This document shows positions 10,181 through 18,885 of a stretch of DNA of 61,563 bases, piece by piece. Under the pieces are notes generated by a model. It saw only the letters and a program-made list of their open reading frames with translations. It did not search any database and was not told the DNA's origin. The DNA comes from Ruminococcus sp. (GTDB lineage: Bacteria > Bacillota > Clostridia > Oscillospirales > Acutalibacteraceae). Position numbers and translations under genes: made by a program. Within the stretch, counting starts at the first letter, position 1. Every line of letters begins with the position of its first letter. The stretch lies in the NCBI GenBank assembly GCA_017464765.1, contig JAFTYK010000019.1:1-61563 (forward strand), given 5' to 3'.

Positions 10181-10657
10181 TTGAATAACAAAACTTTGAT
10201 TATAAAACGTGTGATACTGACATTTTTGAGTGCTTTTGCGATTTGTTTTATTTTTTACAATTCATCGCTTAACGCTGATGATTCAACAGTCCAAAGCAGA
10301 GGAGTTTTAGAGATTATTAATAACCTCTTTTCGACACTTAATATTGATATATCATTAAGCGATAAATTCGTCAGAAAATGCGCTCATTTTGCTGAATATT
10401 TTTTGCTTGGAACTTTGCTGTATATTACGGTTAAGTCATATACGAGAAAGCTTCAATATGAAATTTATTTTGCTTTAGGTATTGGTTTTGTTACCGCTTG
10501 TATTGATGAGACTATTCAGCTTTTTTCAGAAGGTCGGTCTGGTCAGATTTCTGATGTATTTTTAGATTTTTTCGGTGTATGCACAGCCGTCTTTATATTA
10601 TATTTTATCTTTAAATGTGCATCAAAAAGGAAAACAAAAACAGATAGGATGTATTAA
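10181..10657 (+). CDS. VanZ-like family membrane protein
   Basis: 158 aa with about four membrane helices. It has the family's conserved charged motifs RKCAHFAEYFLLG near residue 67 and DETIQLFSEGRSGQISDVFLDFFG near residue 110. VanZ confers low-level teicoplanin resistance in enterococci, but most VanZ-like proteins have no known role. The start is TTG, preceded by AGGAAGTG at 10168-10175; no ATG precedes the conserved region. It is followed after one base by the MATE gene, forming an operon. Confidence 0.85.
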   Translation: MNNKTLIIKRVILTFLSAFAICFIFYNSSLNADDSTVQSRGVLEIINNLFSTLNIDISLSDKFVRKCAHFAEYFLLGTLLYITVKSYTRKLQYEIYFALGIGFVTACIDETIQLFSEGRSGQISDVFLDFFGVCTAVFILYFIFKCASKRKTKTDRMY

Positions 10658-10658
10658 T

Positions 10659-12056
10659 TTGAGTGAATCAAGAGCTTTAAACAAAATGGGAACTAAATCA
10701 ATGTTCCCGCTTTTAATGTCAATGTCTTTACCCGCGATGTTCTCGATGCTTATACAAGCGCTTTATAACATCGTTGATAGTATTTTTGTGTCGCAGGTTG
10801 GTTCCAATGCGCTGAATGCGGTTTCCCTCGCTTATCCGTTGCAGATGATTATGATTTCATTCGCCGTGGGTACCGGAGTGGGTGTTAATTCACTTATCGC
10901 AAGACGACTTGGAGCTAAACGCTATGATGAGGCAAGTGACGCGGCTACACATGGAATGGCCATAGCTGTCTTTACTTGGTTGCTTTTCGTTATAATTGGT
11001 GCTTTTTTCTCGCGCCCGTTTATTTCGATTTTCTCCGATAATGAAACTATTGTTACATACGGAACACAGTATTTGAATGTTGTGTTAATTGCGTCTATCG
11101 GTAGCATGGTTTCGGTAATGGGTGAGAAAACCTTACAGGCTACAGGTAATATGATTGTTCCTATGCTTACTCAGCTATTGGGTGCCGTTATAAACATTGT
11201 TCTTGATCCGTTGTTTATTCATGGATACTGGATTTTCCCTCGTCTTGAGGTTTTAGGTGCAGCTATTGCAACAGTTATAGCACAGTTTTGTTCAATGTTC
11301 TTTATCATAACAATTCTTGTTGTTAAAAAACATGACATTAAAATCAGCTTTAAGAATTTTAAACTTAAAGCCTCAGTGCTTAAAAATATCTACATAGTTG
11401 GATTTCCTGCAATTATTATGCAGAGTATTGGTTCGGTTATGGTCAGCGGTATCAATGGTATTATCTCTGCTTTTGCAGGGTCGGTCGCTATTAAAGAAGC
11501 GTATATCAATGTGTTTGGAATCTACTTTAAACTCCAGAGTTTTGTGTTTATGCCTGTGTTTGGTTTGTCACAGGGTACATCGCCGATTATCGGCTACAAC
11601 TACGGTGCTAAAAATAAAAAGCGTATGTATTCCGCTTTGAAGATTTGTTTGCTTGTTGCAGGCGTAATTATGACTTTGGGAATGTTATTATTCCAGTTTG
11701 GCTCACCGTTCTTACTATCGCTGTTTGAAGCTGATGAGCTTACCGTAGAACTTGGTGTTCCTGCATTCAAGGTTATCAGCCTATGCTTTATTCCGGCAGC
11801 TGTTGGTATTACTTTTTCAACATTATTTCAGGCGGTCGGTAAGGGTATCAGAAGTATGCTTATGTCAATAATGCGACAGTTGCTCGTACTTCTTCCTGCA
11901 GCTTTTATTCTTGCACAGGTTGATTTGTTGCTTTTATGGTATGCTTTTCCGATTGCGGAAGTTGTCGCTTTAGTTGCTGCTTTATTATTTTTTATCAATC
12001 TAGTGAAACATGACTTAAAAAAACTCGATGAAGTTAATGATACACTAGAGGCTTAA
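10659..12056 (+). CDS. MATE family efflux transporter
   Basis: 465 aa with about 12 hydrophobic helices in the MATE arrangement. The N-terminal segment MFSMLIQALYNIVDSIFVSQ and the repeat-related segment in the second half (FGLSQGTSPIIGYNYGAKN) are typical of multidrug and toxin extrusion proteins, which export cations or drugs using Na+ or H+ gradients. The likely start is TTG at 10659, one base after the VanZ-like stop. An in-frame ATG at 10575 would run deep into the VanZ-like gene and encode nothing MATE-like; ATG at 10686 is the other candidate. The substrate cannot be predicted. Confidence 0.9.
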   Translation: MSESRALNKMGTKSMFPLLMSMSLPAMFSMLIQALYNIVDSIFVSQVGSNALNAVSLAYPLQMIMISFAVGTGVGVNSLIARRLGAKRYDEASDAATHGMAIAVFTWLLFVIIGAFFSRPFISIFSDNETIVTYGTQYLNVVLIASIGSMVSVMGEKTLQATGNMIVPMLTQLLGAVINIVLDPLFIHGYWIFPRLEVLGAAIATVIAQFCSMFFIITILVVKKHDIKISFKNFKLKASVLKNIYIVGFPAIIMQSIGSVMVSGINGIISAFAGSVAIKEAYINVFGIYFKLQSFVFMPVFGLSQGTSPIIGYNYGAKNKKRMYSALKICLLVAGVIMTLGMLLFQFGSPFLLSLFEADELTVELGVPAFKVISLCFIPAAVGITFSTLFQAVGKGIRSMLMSIMRQLLVLLPAAFILAQVDLLLLWYAFPIAEVVALVAALLFFINLVKHDLKKLDEVNDTLEA

Positions 12057-12102
12057 GTTTTAAAGTTTATCACCTTTGCATATATTTTGTTGAGGTGGTA
12101 AT

Positions 12103-12471
12103 ATGCAAGAATACAGAAAAGACGAGATTATCTACGATGAGGATTGGCGAAGTTTTGATGAACCAATGACAGCTGAAGTGGTTGATGATGACGTCCCTAA
12201 TGAATCATCAATAAGTGAAAAAGATAATAAAAAGAAAGAGAAAAAGCCTGTTTCACTTATTGGTATTCAGCTTGTAATTTGTATTATTATAGCGATTTTG
12301 ATATTTATGCTCAAAGCTATGGATGGCGAAACATACAATTTGCTTTGCAATTGGTATGAGGAGCAGATGAAAAACACTCTTGTTTCTTCTAAAAAGTTTG
12401 AAGATATTGACCTTTCCAAATATTTCGAAGCAACGCTTGATCAAAAGAGTTCAACGTTCGATGAAAGCTAA
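12103..12471 (+). CDS. Small single-pass membrane protein in the SpoIVFA position
   Basis: 122 aa with no recognised domain. A charged, acidic cytoplasmic part of about 50 residues ends in a Lys-rich stretch. One membrane helix (about 52-70, LIGIQLVICIIIAILIFML) and a short external tail of about 50 residues follow. GAGGTGG lies ahead of the ATG. It overlaps the M50 protease gene by 11 bases. In Bacillus the gene before spoIVFB encodes SpoIVFA, a membrane regulator with a LytM domain. This protein is far shorter and lacks that domain, so a SpoIVFA-like role rests on position and topology only. Confidence 0.7.
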   Translation: MQEYRKDEIIYDEDWRSFDEPMTAEVVDDDVPNESSISEKDNKKKEKKPVSLIGIQLVICIIIAILIFMLKAMDGETYNLLCNWYEEQMKNTLVSSKKFEDIDLSKYFEATLDQKSSTFDES

Positions 12472-13027
12472 GTTTTTGGGCATATCTTTTGAGGCTTCAT
12501 TTCTGACGGTTGCACTGATGAGTATTGTACTTATACTTGATAAGTCAGGAAAAGTCTTTTTGTGCTTTTTATGTGCAATTATTCACGAGTGTGGTCATCT
12601 TTTGGCTATGATGTTGTTTTCTGTCAAACCAAAATCTGTTGTACTACGGTTGTTTGATATCGTGATTGACGCTGATACCGATAAATCGTTCTTAGCCGAT
12701 TTAGTAATCACACTAAGTGGACCAATTCTTAATTTTCTGACTGCTATTCTGTTTTACTTTATGTCTTATCCTATGTTTGTTATCAGCGTGTTTATAGGAG
12801 CGTTTAATTTGCTTCCTTTGGAAACCTTCGATGGAGGACATGTGCTTACTCTTATCCTTTCAGAAAAACTATGCGTTGTAGCGGTAAGACGAATATTAAG
12901 AACTCTGACTTTTATATTATTACTTCCCTTGTTTTTTATCGGTATACTAGTACTGTTTTATTCGAAATACAACTATTCGTTACTACTTATTTCGCTGTAT
13001 CTGTTAGCGATTCTTTTTACAAAATGA
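12461..13027 (+). CDS. SpoIVFB-like M50 site-2 protease
   Basis: 188 aa multi-pass membrane protein. It carries the zinc motif HECGH (HExxH) in an early helix and the second metal-ligand motif NLLPLETFDGGH, both diagnostic of M50 intramembrane proteases. SpoIVFB cleaves pro-sigma-K in the mother cell during sporulation. The same window has the other checkpoint players SpoIVB and a BofA-like protein, which fits this role. No CBS domain is present, unlike in B. subtilis SpoIVFB. ATG at 12461 lies inside the end of the preceding gene, so translation is probably coupled. The next genes are the radical-SAM/DUF2344 pair, a common clostridial neighbourhood. Confidence 0.8.
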   Translation: MKAKFLGISFEASFLTVALMSIVLILDKSGKVFLCFLCAIIHECGHLLAMMLFSVKPKSVVLRLFDIVIDADTDKSFLADLVITLSGPILNFLTAILFYFMSYPMFVISVFIGAFNLLPLETFDGGHVLTLILSEKLCVVAVRRILRTLTFILLLPLFFIGILVLFYSKYNYSLLLISLYLLAILFTK

Positions 13028-13037
13028 TGGAGGACTT

Positions 13038-14897
13038 ATGATTAAATCCAAACTTGAAAAAATACTTCTTAAAGTTCAGAAACCGGGCAAATATGTTGGC
13101 GGTGAACTTAATGCTGTTATTAAGAATAAAGACGAAGTCGATGTTAGATTTGCGTTTTGTTTCCCTGATACTTATGAAATCGGTATGTCACATTTAGGAA
13201 TGAAAATACTATATAGTCTGTTTAACTCTAAGCCATATATCTGGTGTGAGCGAGTTTTTGCCCCTTGGATTGATATGGAAGAGCAGATGGTAAAAAACGA
13301 TATCCCGCTCTACGCTTTAGAGAGTATGGACCCTATTTCTGAATTCGATTTCATCGGCTTTACTTTGCAGTATGAGCTGTCATACACTAACGTACTCAAT
13401 ATGCTTAAACTTGGAAATGTTCCGCTTAAATCAAGTGAGCGTACTGAACTTAAAAACATTGTTGTAGCGGGCGGCCCTTGTGCGTGTAATCCTGAACCCA
13501 TTGCTGATATAGTTGACATCTTTTTTATCGGTGATGGTGAAGAGGTTGACCTTGAGGTTATTGAGCTTTTCAGAGAGTGTAAGAAAAGTGGCAAATCCAA
13601 GGAGGAGTTCCTTTATCTTGCTTCTCAGATTAAAGGTGTTTACGTTCCTGCGCTTTATGATGTGACATATAACGAAGATGGTACTATAAAGAGCTTCACT
13701 TCAAAGCGTGAGGGTGTACCTGAGAAAATAGAAAAACGCGTTATGATGGATATGGACAAGTCTTATTATCCTGATAATTTTGTAGTTCCTAATGTTGAGA
13801 TTGTACATGACAGAGCTGTTGAAGAAATCTTCAGAGGCTGTATCCGTGGTTGTCGTTTCTGTCAGGCAGGATTCTTGTACCGACCTGTCAGAGAAAAGTC
13901 CGTTGATTGTATAAACGAGCAGTGCCACGCACTTTGCCGAAATACAGGCTATGATGAGATTTCTCTCTCAAGTTTAAGCTCAAGCGACTATACACAGATT
14001 GTTCCACTTCTCGAGAAGCTGAGTGAGTGGTCAGTTGATGAGAATGTAAGTCTATCTTTACCATCGCTCCGAGTTGACGGATTTTCAGAAGATATTTTGT
14101 CTAAAATCAAATCGGTTAGAAAAAGCGGCCTTACTTTTGCTCCTGAAGCTGGTACACAGCGTCTCAGAGATGTTATTAATAAAAATGTCAAAGAGGACGA
14201 GCTTTTAGATACTTGTTTAGTAGCTTTCGATGGTGGCTATTCAACCGTTAAACTTTACTTTATGATTGGTTTACCAACCGAAACTCTTGATGATGTTAAG
14301 GGAATAGCCGAACTTGGTCAGAAAGTAGTAAACACTTTCTATAAAGCAGAAAACAGACCAAAGGGTAAGGGCGTCAGAGTAACGCTTTCTTCATCGTCAT
14401 TTGTTCCGAAACCATTCACACCGTTCCAGTGGGAACCACAGGATAGCATTGAAACTATACACACCAAGCAGGCTCATATCAGAGAGAACTTAACCACTAA
14501 GAAAATTTCCTATAATTACCACGATGCGGACACTTCTTTTATGGAGGCTGTATTTGCTCGAGGTGATAGAAAGCTCAATGAAGTTTTAATAAAAGCTTGC
14601 GAAAAAGGAATGCACTTTGATGGTTGGAGTGATTGTTTCTCACTTAAAAAATGGCTCGAAGTGTTTGATGAGTGCGGAATAGATCCACATTTTTACGCTA
14701 ACCGTCGTCGTAGTTTCGATGAGATTTTACCTTGGGATCATATCGACTATTCAGTTACCAAGGAGTTCCTTATCAACGAGTGCAAAAAGGCTTATGAAAA
14801 CGAAACAACACCGCATTGTAGAGAAAAATGTTCTAACTGCGGTGCTATGAAGCATAAAGGAGGTGTCTGCTTTGAAAAACGTTCGTGTATGGTTTAA
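13038..14897 (+). CDS. TIGR03960-family B12-binding-type radical SAM protein
   Basis: 619 aa. An N-terminal cobalamin-binding-like region is followed by the radical SAM cluster CIRGCRFC (CxxxCxxC) at about residue 270, with FRGCIRGCRFCQAGFLYRP typical of TIGR03960. The tail has a small Cys cluster, KCSNCGAM. The family is widespread in Clostridia beside a DUF2344 protein; its substrate is not established. GGAGG lies just before the ATG. The end overlaps the DUF2344 gene, and in many relatives the two are fused or adjacent. Confidence 0.9.
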   Translation: MIKSKLEKILLKVQKPGKYVGGELNAVIKNKDEVDVRFAFCFPDTYEIGMSHLGMKILYSLFNSKPYIWCERVFAPWIDMEEQMVKNDIPLYALESMDPISEFDFIGFTLQYELSYTNVLNMLKLGNVPLKSSERTELKNIVVAGGPCACNPEPIADIVDIFFIGDGEEVDLEVIELFRECKKSGKSKEEFLYLASQIKGVYVPALYDVTYNEDGTIKSFTSKREGVPEKIEKRVMMDMDKSYYPDNFVVPNVEIVHDRAVEEIFRGCIRGCRFCQAGFLYRPVREKSVDCINEQCHALCRNTGYDEISLSSLSSSDYTQIVPLLEKLSEWSVDENVSLSLPSLRVDGFSEDILSKIKSVRKSGLTFAPEAGTQRLRDVINKNVKEDELLDTCLVAFDGGYSTVKLYFMIGLPTETLDDVKGIAELGQKVVNTFYKAENRPKGKGVRVTLSSSSFVPKPFTPFQWEPQDSIETIHTKQAHIRENLTTKKISYNYHDADTSFMEAVFARGDRKLNEVLIKACEKGMHFDGWSDCFSLKKWLEVFDECGIDPHFYANRRRSFDEILPWDHIDYSVTKEFLINECKKAYENETTPHCREKCSNCGAMKHKGGVCFEKRSCMV

Positions 14898-15531
14898 GAA
14901 AGACGATGAGTGCAGATACATCTCCCATCTTGATTTAAATAGAGTTATGATTCGTGCAATCCAGAAGAGCAGACTTCCTGTGTGGCGTACCGAAGGCTTT
15001 AACGTTCATCCGTATATTACATTTTCGCTACCTTTGTCATTAGGATTCAGAGGCGAGCGTGAGAGTATGGATATGCGTATACTTGATGATAAATTAAAGC
15101 TTGATGTTATTAAAGTCGAGCTTAATAAATGTTTGCCTCACGGCTTAGAGGTTTTCGATGTTACAGAACCTAAGATTAAGTCAGGCGCTATTAATAGTGC
15201 TAAATTTAAAATGCGACTCTCAACCGATGATATTTCCGTTGAAGAATTATATTCTAAATTTCAGGAAATTCTCAGCTCTGATGAAATCTTAGTTGATAAA
15301 AAGACTAAAAAAGGTATCAAGAAAATCGATATCAAAGAGTATTTCAAAGACGCTAAACACTATGATACCGACCATGATATCGTTGTTCGAGTAACTCTTC
15401 CTGCAGGTAGCACAACTAATATCAATCCTACATTACTTGTTAATGCTTTACAGGAAAAGTATGCAATCGAAGTTTACTATGATATAACACGAGTTGATGT
15501 TTTTGATACGGAGGGAAGACCTTTTGAGTAA
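14872..15531 (+). CDS. TIGR03936/DUF2344 family protein
   Basis: About 219 aa. The N-terminus has FKKDDECRYISHLDLNRVM and the basic segment RTEGFNVHPYITFSLPLSLGF, characteristic of the DUF2344 partner of TIGR03960 radical SAM proteins; the two are sometimes one polypeptide. The biochemical role is unknown. A GTG at 14863 is inside the ribosome site AAAGGAGGT (14856-14864), so the TTG at 14872, 7 bases after GGAGG, is the better start. It overlaps the preceding gene by 26 bases. Confidence 0.85.
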   Translation: MKNVRVWFKKDDECRYISHLDLNRVMIRAIQKSRLPVWRTEGFNVHPYITFSLPLSLGFRGERESMDMRILDDKLKLDVIKVELNKCLPHGLEVFDVTEPKIKSGAINSAKFKMRLSTDDISVEELYSKFQEILSSDEILVDKKTKKGIKKIDIKEYFKDAKHYDTDHDIVVRVTLPAGSTTNINPTLLVNALQEKYAIEVYYDITRVDVFDTEGRPFE

Positions 15532-16237
15532 CTTTGATCTCTCAAAAAAGAGATTTGATATTGTACTACTTGATGCTGACGAAACTGTGTTTGATTTTAA
15601 GAAAGCCGAAGCTTACTCATTTAAACTTATGCTTGAAAGTTACGGTATTGATTATACTGACGAACGTTTAGCTTTGTATAGTAGTGTAAATCTTAGTATG
15701 TGGAAAGCCCTTGAAAGGGGAGAAGTGACTCGAGAAAAACTCAAGACACTTCGCTTTGAAAAATTCTTTTCTGAAATAGGAGTCAGCGGTATCGATTGTG
15801 TCGAAGTTAACGATAGATATCTAACTAATCTTTCAAACTCTACGTTTATGATTGATGGTGCTGCCGAATTTGTAAAAGAACTACACAAGTATTGCAAAAT
15901 TTATCTCGCTACAAACGGCTTAACAAAAGCACAGACAGGCAGGTTATCTAAATCTGAGATTAAGGACTTCGTTGACGGAATGTTTATAAGCGAAGAAATA
16001 GGTTACGCTAAACCGGACAAAGCTTATTTTGATTTCATTTTTGACAGCATTAAAGTTACTGATAAAAGCAGAGTTATTATGCTTGGTGACAGCCTTACCT
16101 CTGATATGCTTGGGGGGCGAAATGCAGGAATAACCACTTGTCGTTTTAATCGTGACGGAGTTATTGTCGAATCGGATTTATGCGATTATCAGATTACGCG
16201 TTATGACGAATTCTTTGATATTTTGTTTTCTGAATAA
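15524..16237 (+). CDS. HAD-superfamily hydrolase, YjjG-type (noncanonical pyrimidine nucleotidase-like)
   Basis: About 237 aa. HAD motif I is DADET, the Lys motif lies in YAKPDKAYFDFIF and motif IV is MLGDSLTSDMLGG. The DADET(V/L)FDF opening and the cap arrangement match YjjG/YfnB nucleotidases, which remove phosphate from (d)UMP/dTMP or related monophosphates. TTG at 15524 overlaps the stop of the DUF2344 gene and is placed 9 bases after GGAGG (15510-15514). An ATG at 15494 would lie upstream of that site. Specificity within the HAD family is a guess. Confidence 0.82.
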   Translation: MSNFDLSKKRFDIVLLDADETVFDFKKAEAYSFKLMLESYGIDYTDERLALYSSVNLSMWKALERGEVTREKLKTLRFEKFFSEIGVSGIDCVEVNDRYLTNLSNSTFMIDGAAEFVKELHKYCKIYLATNGLTKAQTGRLSKSEIKDFVDGMFISEEIGYAKPDKAYFDFIFDSIKVTDKSRVIMLGDSLTSDMLGGRNAGITTCRFNRDGVIVESDLCDYQITRYDEFFDILFSE

Positions 16238-16249
16238 CAAGAGGTAGTT

Positions 16250-16723
16250 ATGAAACTTTTATTCAAGCAAAGAATGTTTTCCTGGTTTGACAGCTATGAT
16301 ATTTTTGATGAATCAGGTAGAACAGTTTATACGGTAAAAGGTGAATTAGCTTGGGGACACCAGTTAAGAATATATGACTCCATTGGTAATGAGATGGGGT
16401 TGGTTAAACAACGTGTATTTACCTTTTTGCCAAAGTTTGAAATATATCGCTTAGGGCAATACATAGGAAGCGTAAATAAAGAGTTTTCACTTGTTACACC
16501 TAAGTTTAATATTGATTTTAACAGCTGGAGAATCATAGGTGATTGGCTGGGTTGGGAGTACTCTATTCTCAATGCACAAGGTCAAACTGTTGCTCAGATT
16601 AGTAAAGAAGTTTTCAAGTGGACTGATACCTATGTGATGAACATCAATAATCCGCAGGACGCAATTTATGTACTAATGTTGGTTTTAGCTATTGATGCAG
16701 AAAAGTGTTCGAATAATTGCTGA
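16250..16723 (+). CDS. LURP-one-related (tubby-like fold) family protein
   Basis: 157 aa, cytoplasmic, no signal peptide. The pattern MKLLFKQRMFSWFDSYDIFDE followed by repeated beta-hairpins with YTVKGEL, GLVKQRV and AQISKE fits bacterial LURP-one-related proteins (scramblase/tubby-like beta-barrel with one helix). Function in bacteria is unknown. It follows the HAD gene by 12 bases with an AGAGGTAG ribosome site, so it is the last gene of the run. Confidence 0.75.
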   Translation: MKLLFKQRMFSWFDSYDIFDESGRTVYTVKGELAWGHQLRIYDSIGNEMGLVKQRVFTFLPKFEIYRLGQYIGSVNKEFSLVTPKFNIDFNSWRIIGDWLGWEYSILNAQGQTVAQISKEVFKWTDTYVMNINNPQDAIYVLMLVLAIDAEKCSNNC

Positions 16724-16771
16724 TATTTTATTAAATCAATGAGTAATAGGTTGATTCTAGTTAATCTGTTA

Positions 16772-16800
16772 TTTACATAATAACCTTTTATATGTATAAT
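16772..16800 (+). promoter_or_regulatory. Putative sigma-A promoter for the small lipoprotein
   Basis: TTTACA (16772-16777), 17-base spacer, TATAAT (16795-16800), leaving a leader of about 70 bases before the ATG at 16877. Confidence 0.6.
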
Positions 16801-16876
16801 TTAATTAGAACTAACTATCTGAACAGTGGTGTCTGCTTCAGATTTAATTTATTATGTTTTTTAAGGAGGTTATTTT

Positions 16877-17218
16877 ATGAAAAAAGCAAGTGTTTTTGTA
16901 GCAGTGGTTTTGATGTTGTCAATATTACTGTGTGCGTGTGGCGGTGGTGGCAACAAAATTGTTGGTACATGGACAGGTTCGCAGGACGGAGTTGCAGTTA
17001 CGATTTCTTTCAATGAGGATGGAACAGGTGTTATGACAGCTATGATAATTTCAGTTCCTTTTACCTACACTGCTGAAAACGGTGTGTTGAAAATGGAAGC
17101 TGATGAAAGTATGGCTGATATTGCTGATTTCACGGATGCGCCTTATAAGGTAGACGGAGATACGCTTATCCTCGGTGAAGGAGAAGAGATGTTTGAGTTG
17201 ACAAGACTTAAGCAATAG
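16877..17218 (+). CDS. Small lipoprotein with lipocalin-like/DUF5640-type domain
   Basis: 113 aa. The signal peptide has lipobox LCAC (Cys21) followed by a Gly-rich spacer. The mature part begins IVGTWTGSQDG and contains NEDGTGVMT, YTAENGVLKM and a final VDGDTLILGEGEEMFELTR. This is the compact beta-barrel pattern of bacterial lipocalin-like lipoproteins. Ligand and role are unknown. AAGGAGGT lies ahead of the start. It has its own promoter and is followed by a strong terminator. Confidence 0.82.
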   Translation: MKKASVFVAVVLMLSILLCACGGGGNKIVGTWTGSQDGVAVTISFNEDGTGVMTAMIISVPFTYTAENGVLKMEADESMADIADFTDAPYKVDGDTLILGEGEEMFELTRLKQ

Positions 17219-17256
17219 TTTTGTCTTAAGAACACTAAACTAAATTATCTTTGATT

Positions 17257-17282
17257 AAAAGCACCCGATACGGGTGCTTTTT
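17257..17282 (+). terminator. Rho-independent terminator after the small lipoprotein
   Basis: Stem AAAAGCACCCG (17257-17267) with CGGGTGCTTTT (from 17271), loop ATA, followed by T's. The same hairpin recurs at 17542-17568. Confidence 0.9.
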
Positions 17283-17290
17283 CTTTTTGG

Positions 17291-17531
17291 CACAGTCGCC
17301 TTCAAATCCCTCACTATCCGCAGAAGGTTAAATAAAAAGGGATACCCGATTGGGTATCCCTTTTTATATGGCGTAGAGTGAGGGATAATAATTGTCTTTG
17401 AAAAATTATTCGTGCTTGTCGACCCAATGTTTCACATTTGGTACCCGACTTCGCACCTTCTCGCTACAAAATAGTCCGCAGGACTGTTTTGCTTAACGCT
17501 CGAAGCCCCCTTGGGGTTCAAATCCCTTTAT
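17291..17531. other. Relics of tRNA-Ser 3' end and unexplained hairpin-rich segment
   Basis: No gene is seen here. On the plus strand TTCAAATCCCTCACT (17301-17315) equals the T-loop and 3' end of tRNA-Ser, and GGGGTTCAAATCCC (17513-17526) is another T-arm-like piece. On the minus strand 17368-17386 repeats the last 19 bases region of the tRNA locus (ATGGCGTAGAGTGAGGGAT). Between them are inverted repeats, the clearest being CAAAATAGTCC (17467-17477) with GGACTGTTTTG (17481-17491). I read these as decayed partial copies of the tRNA plus terminator cassette. Confidence 0.6.
17334..17365. terminator. Bidirectional terminator-like hairpin
   Basis: Perfect 14-base stem AAAAAGGGATACCC (17334-17347) and GGGTATCCCTTTTT (17352-17365) with a 4-base loop. 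It directly precedes the tRNA 3'-end relic at 17368. Confidence 0.85.
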
Positions 17532-17541
17532 GATATAAAGC

Positions 17542-17568
17542 AAAAAGCACCCGATACGGGTGCTTTTT
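17542..17568. terminator. Terminator immediately downstream of tRNA-Ser
   Basis: AAAAAGCACCCG (17542-17553) and CGGGTGCTTTTT (17557-17568), loop ATA. On the minus strand it begins 5 bases after the tRNA CCA end. It is nearly identical to the hairpin at 17257. Confidence 0.85.
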
Positions 17569-17573
17569 ATTTA

Positions 17574-17662
17574 TGGCGTAGAGTGAGGGATTTGAACCCT
17601 CGGTACCTGAAAGGTACACAGCATTTCCAGTGCTGCTCCTTCGGCCGCTCGGACAACTCTAC
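17574..17662 (-). tRNA. tRNA-Ser (anticodon GGA)
   Basis: Minus-strand cloverleaf of 89 bases including encoded CCA. Acceptor GTAGAGT pairs with ACTCTAC, with discriminator G. The anticodon stem is CAGCA/TGCTG around loop CTGGAAA, giving anticodon GGA. A long variable arm (TGTACCTTTCAGGTACC) is present as in class II serine tRNAs. The T arm is GAGGGTTCAAATCCCTC. It reads UCC and UCU codons. Confidence 0.96.
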
Positions 17663-17716
17663 GTATACGGCACAAATCAAAGTGCCTTTGTATTATAACT
17701 AACCTAAAGAAAAAAA

Positions 17717-18607
17717 TCAAGTGTTATTTTTCTCGAATGTTGCAATTCTATGGTTTATGTAGTTTAGCACCCGTTTTTTATCCTTTGTCCAAAGTGGAGC
17801 TATGAGCGTATTCTTATCACCATCACCCGTGAGTCTGTGAACAACTACGTTTTCAGGTAGTACGCATATACACTCACAAAGTATATCGGCATATTCTTCT
17901 AAACTAAGAACCTCAAATTTTCTGTTTTCGTAATCAACAGCTAAATCTGTTCCTTTCAATACGTGTAGTAGTTGTAATTTTATTCCATCTGTAACTTTCC
18001 CAACTTCTTTTACAGTTTCAACAATCATTTCTTTTGTTTCGTTTGGCAGACCAATGATGACGTGGGTGATAACATGTATGCCTAAAACTTTCAGCTTTTC
18101 TACAGCTTCAAAATATACAGGGGTATCATATCCTCGTCTGATGTAATGTGCAGTACTTTCATGTATACTTTGTAGTCCAAGCTCAACCCATACCGGCTTA
18201 ATATCTACAAGTTCTTTTAGTAGAGTGATAACCTCATTGCTAAGACAATCAGGTCGCGTAGCTATAGATAGTATTGCGATATCATCACGCTTAATAGTTT
18301 CAAGAAAAACACTCCTGAGGTAATTGATATCACCATAGGTCGAGGTAAATGCCTGAAAATATGCTATGTACCTATCACTTAGAGATTTATTACTAACGAC
18401 TGATTTTGCTTTTTCGATTTGTGAGCTGATAGGGAGTAGTGCGCTTTGAGCGAAATCTCCCGAACCTTTGCTAGAGCAAAAAATACACCCTTTATCACCG
18501 CATATACCGTCGCGATTAGGGCAAGTGGTAGCACAACTAAGCGATAATTTATAGTATTTTTCGCCGTATTCTTTTTTCAGATATTGGGAAAGAGAAGTGT
18601 ATTTCAT
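17717..18607 (-). CDS. TIGR01212 family radical SAM protein (YtqA/COG1242-like)
   Basis: About 296 aa. The radical SAM cysteines appear in SCATTCPNRDG and CGDKGCIFC near residues 24-45, the extended spacing typical of TIGR01212. Family features QAFTSTYGD, SIATRPDCL and WVELGLQS follow. These proteins resemble the Elp3 catalytic core without its acetyltransferase domain; the substrate is not known. Two in-frame ATGs occur at 18619 and 18607. GGAGG (18613-18617 on the plus map) overlaps the first, so 18607 is preferred. Confidence 0.9.
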   Translation of the reverse strand: MKYTSLSQYLKKEYGEKYYKLSLSCATTCPNRDGICGDKGCIFCSSKGSGDFAQSALLPISSQIEKAKSVVSNKSLSDRYIAYFQAFTSTYGDINYLRSVFLETIKRDDIAILSIATRPDCLSNEVITLLKELVDIKPVWVELGLQSIHESTAHYIRRGYDTPVYFEAVEKLKVLGIHVITHVIIGLPNETKEMIVETVKEVGKVTDGIKLQLLHVLKGTDLAVDYENRKFEVLSLEEYADILCECICVLPENVVVHRLTGDGDKNTLIAPLWTKDKKRVLNYINHRIATFEKNNT

Positions 18608-18667
18608 AGTATCCTCCATAATTATTATCTAGTTTATTTCATAAGCAAGAGAAAATCAAGTGTTATA

Positions 18668-18694
18668 ATTCTAATATAGAAAATGTATTAGAAT
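18668..18694. promoter_or_regulatory. Candidate operator: perfect inverted repeat
   Basis: ATTCTAATA (18668-18676) and TATTAGAAT (18686-18694), 9-base spacer, between divergent genes. No regulator gene is adjacent, so the binding protein is unknown. Confidence 0.4.
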
Positions 18695-18885
18695 AAAAAT
18701 AGACCCTGCTCTTTCGTACAAAAAAACTTAATCTAATTTGTGCAATATTGCTAAACGGTTGTGCGAAATAACTTCAAAAATACGGTTTATAATTCTTTGA
18801 AGTGCATTAAAATAGCTTTTAGTTACAAACTAGAAATTTACAGTTCACATTCTATTAAATATTTATTATTGCTTTTTACCAAAAC

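Noticed and set aside
17511-17702. A 63-residue open frame over the tRNA
   Set aside because: It runs antisense through tRNA-Ser and its terminator.
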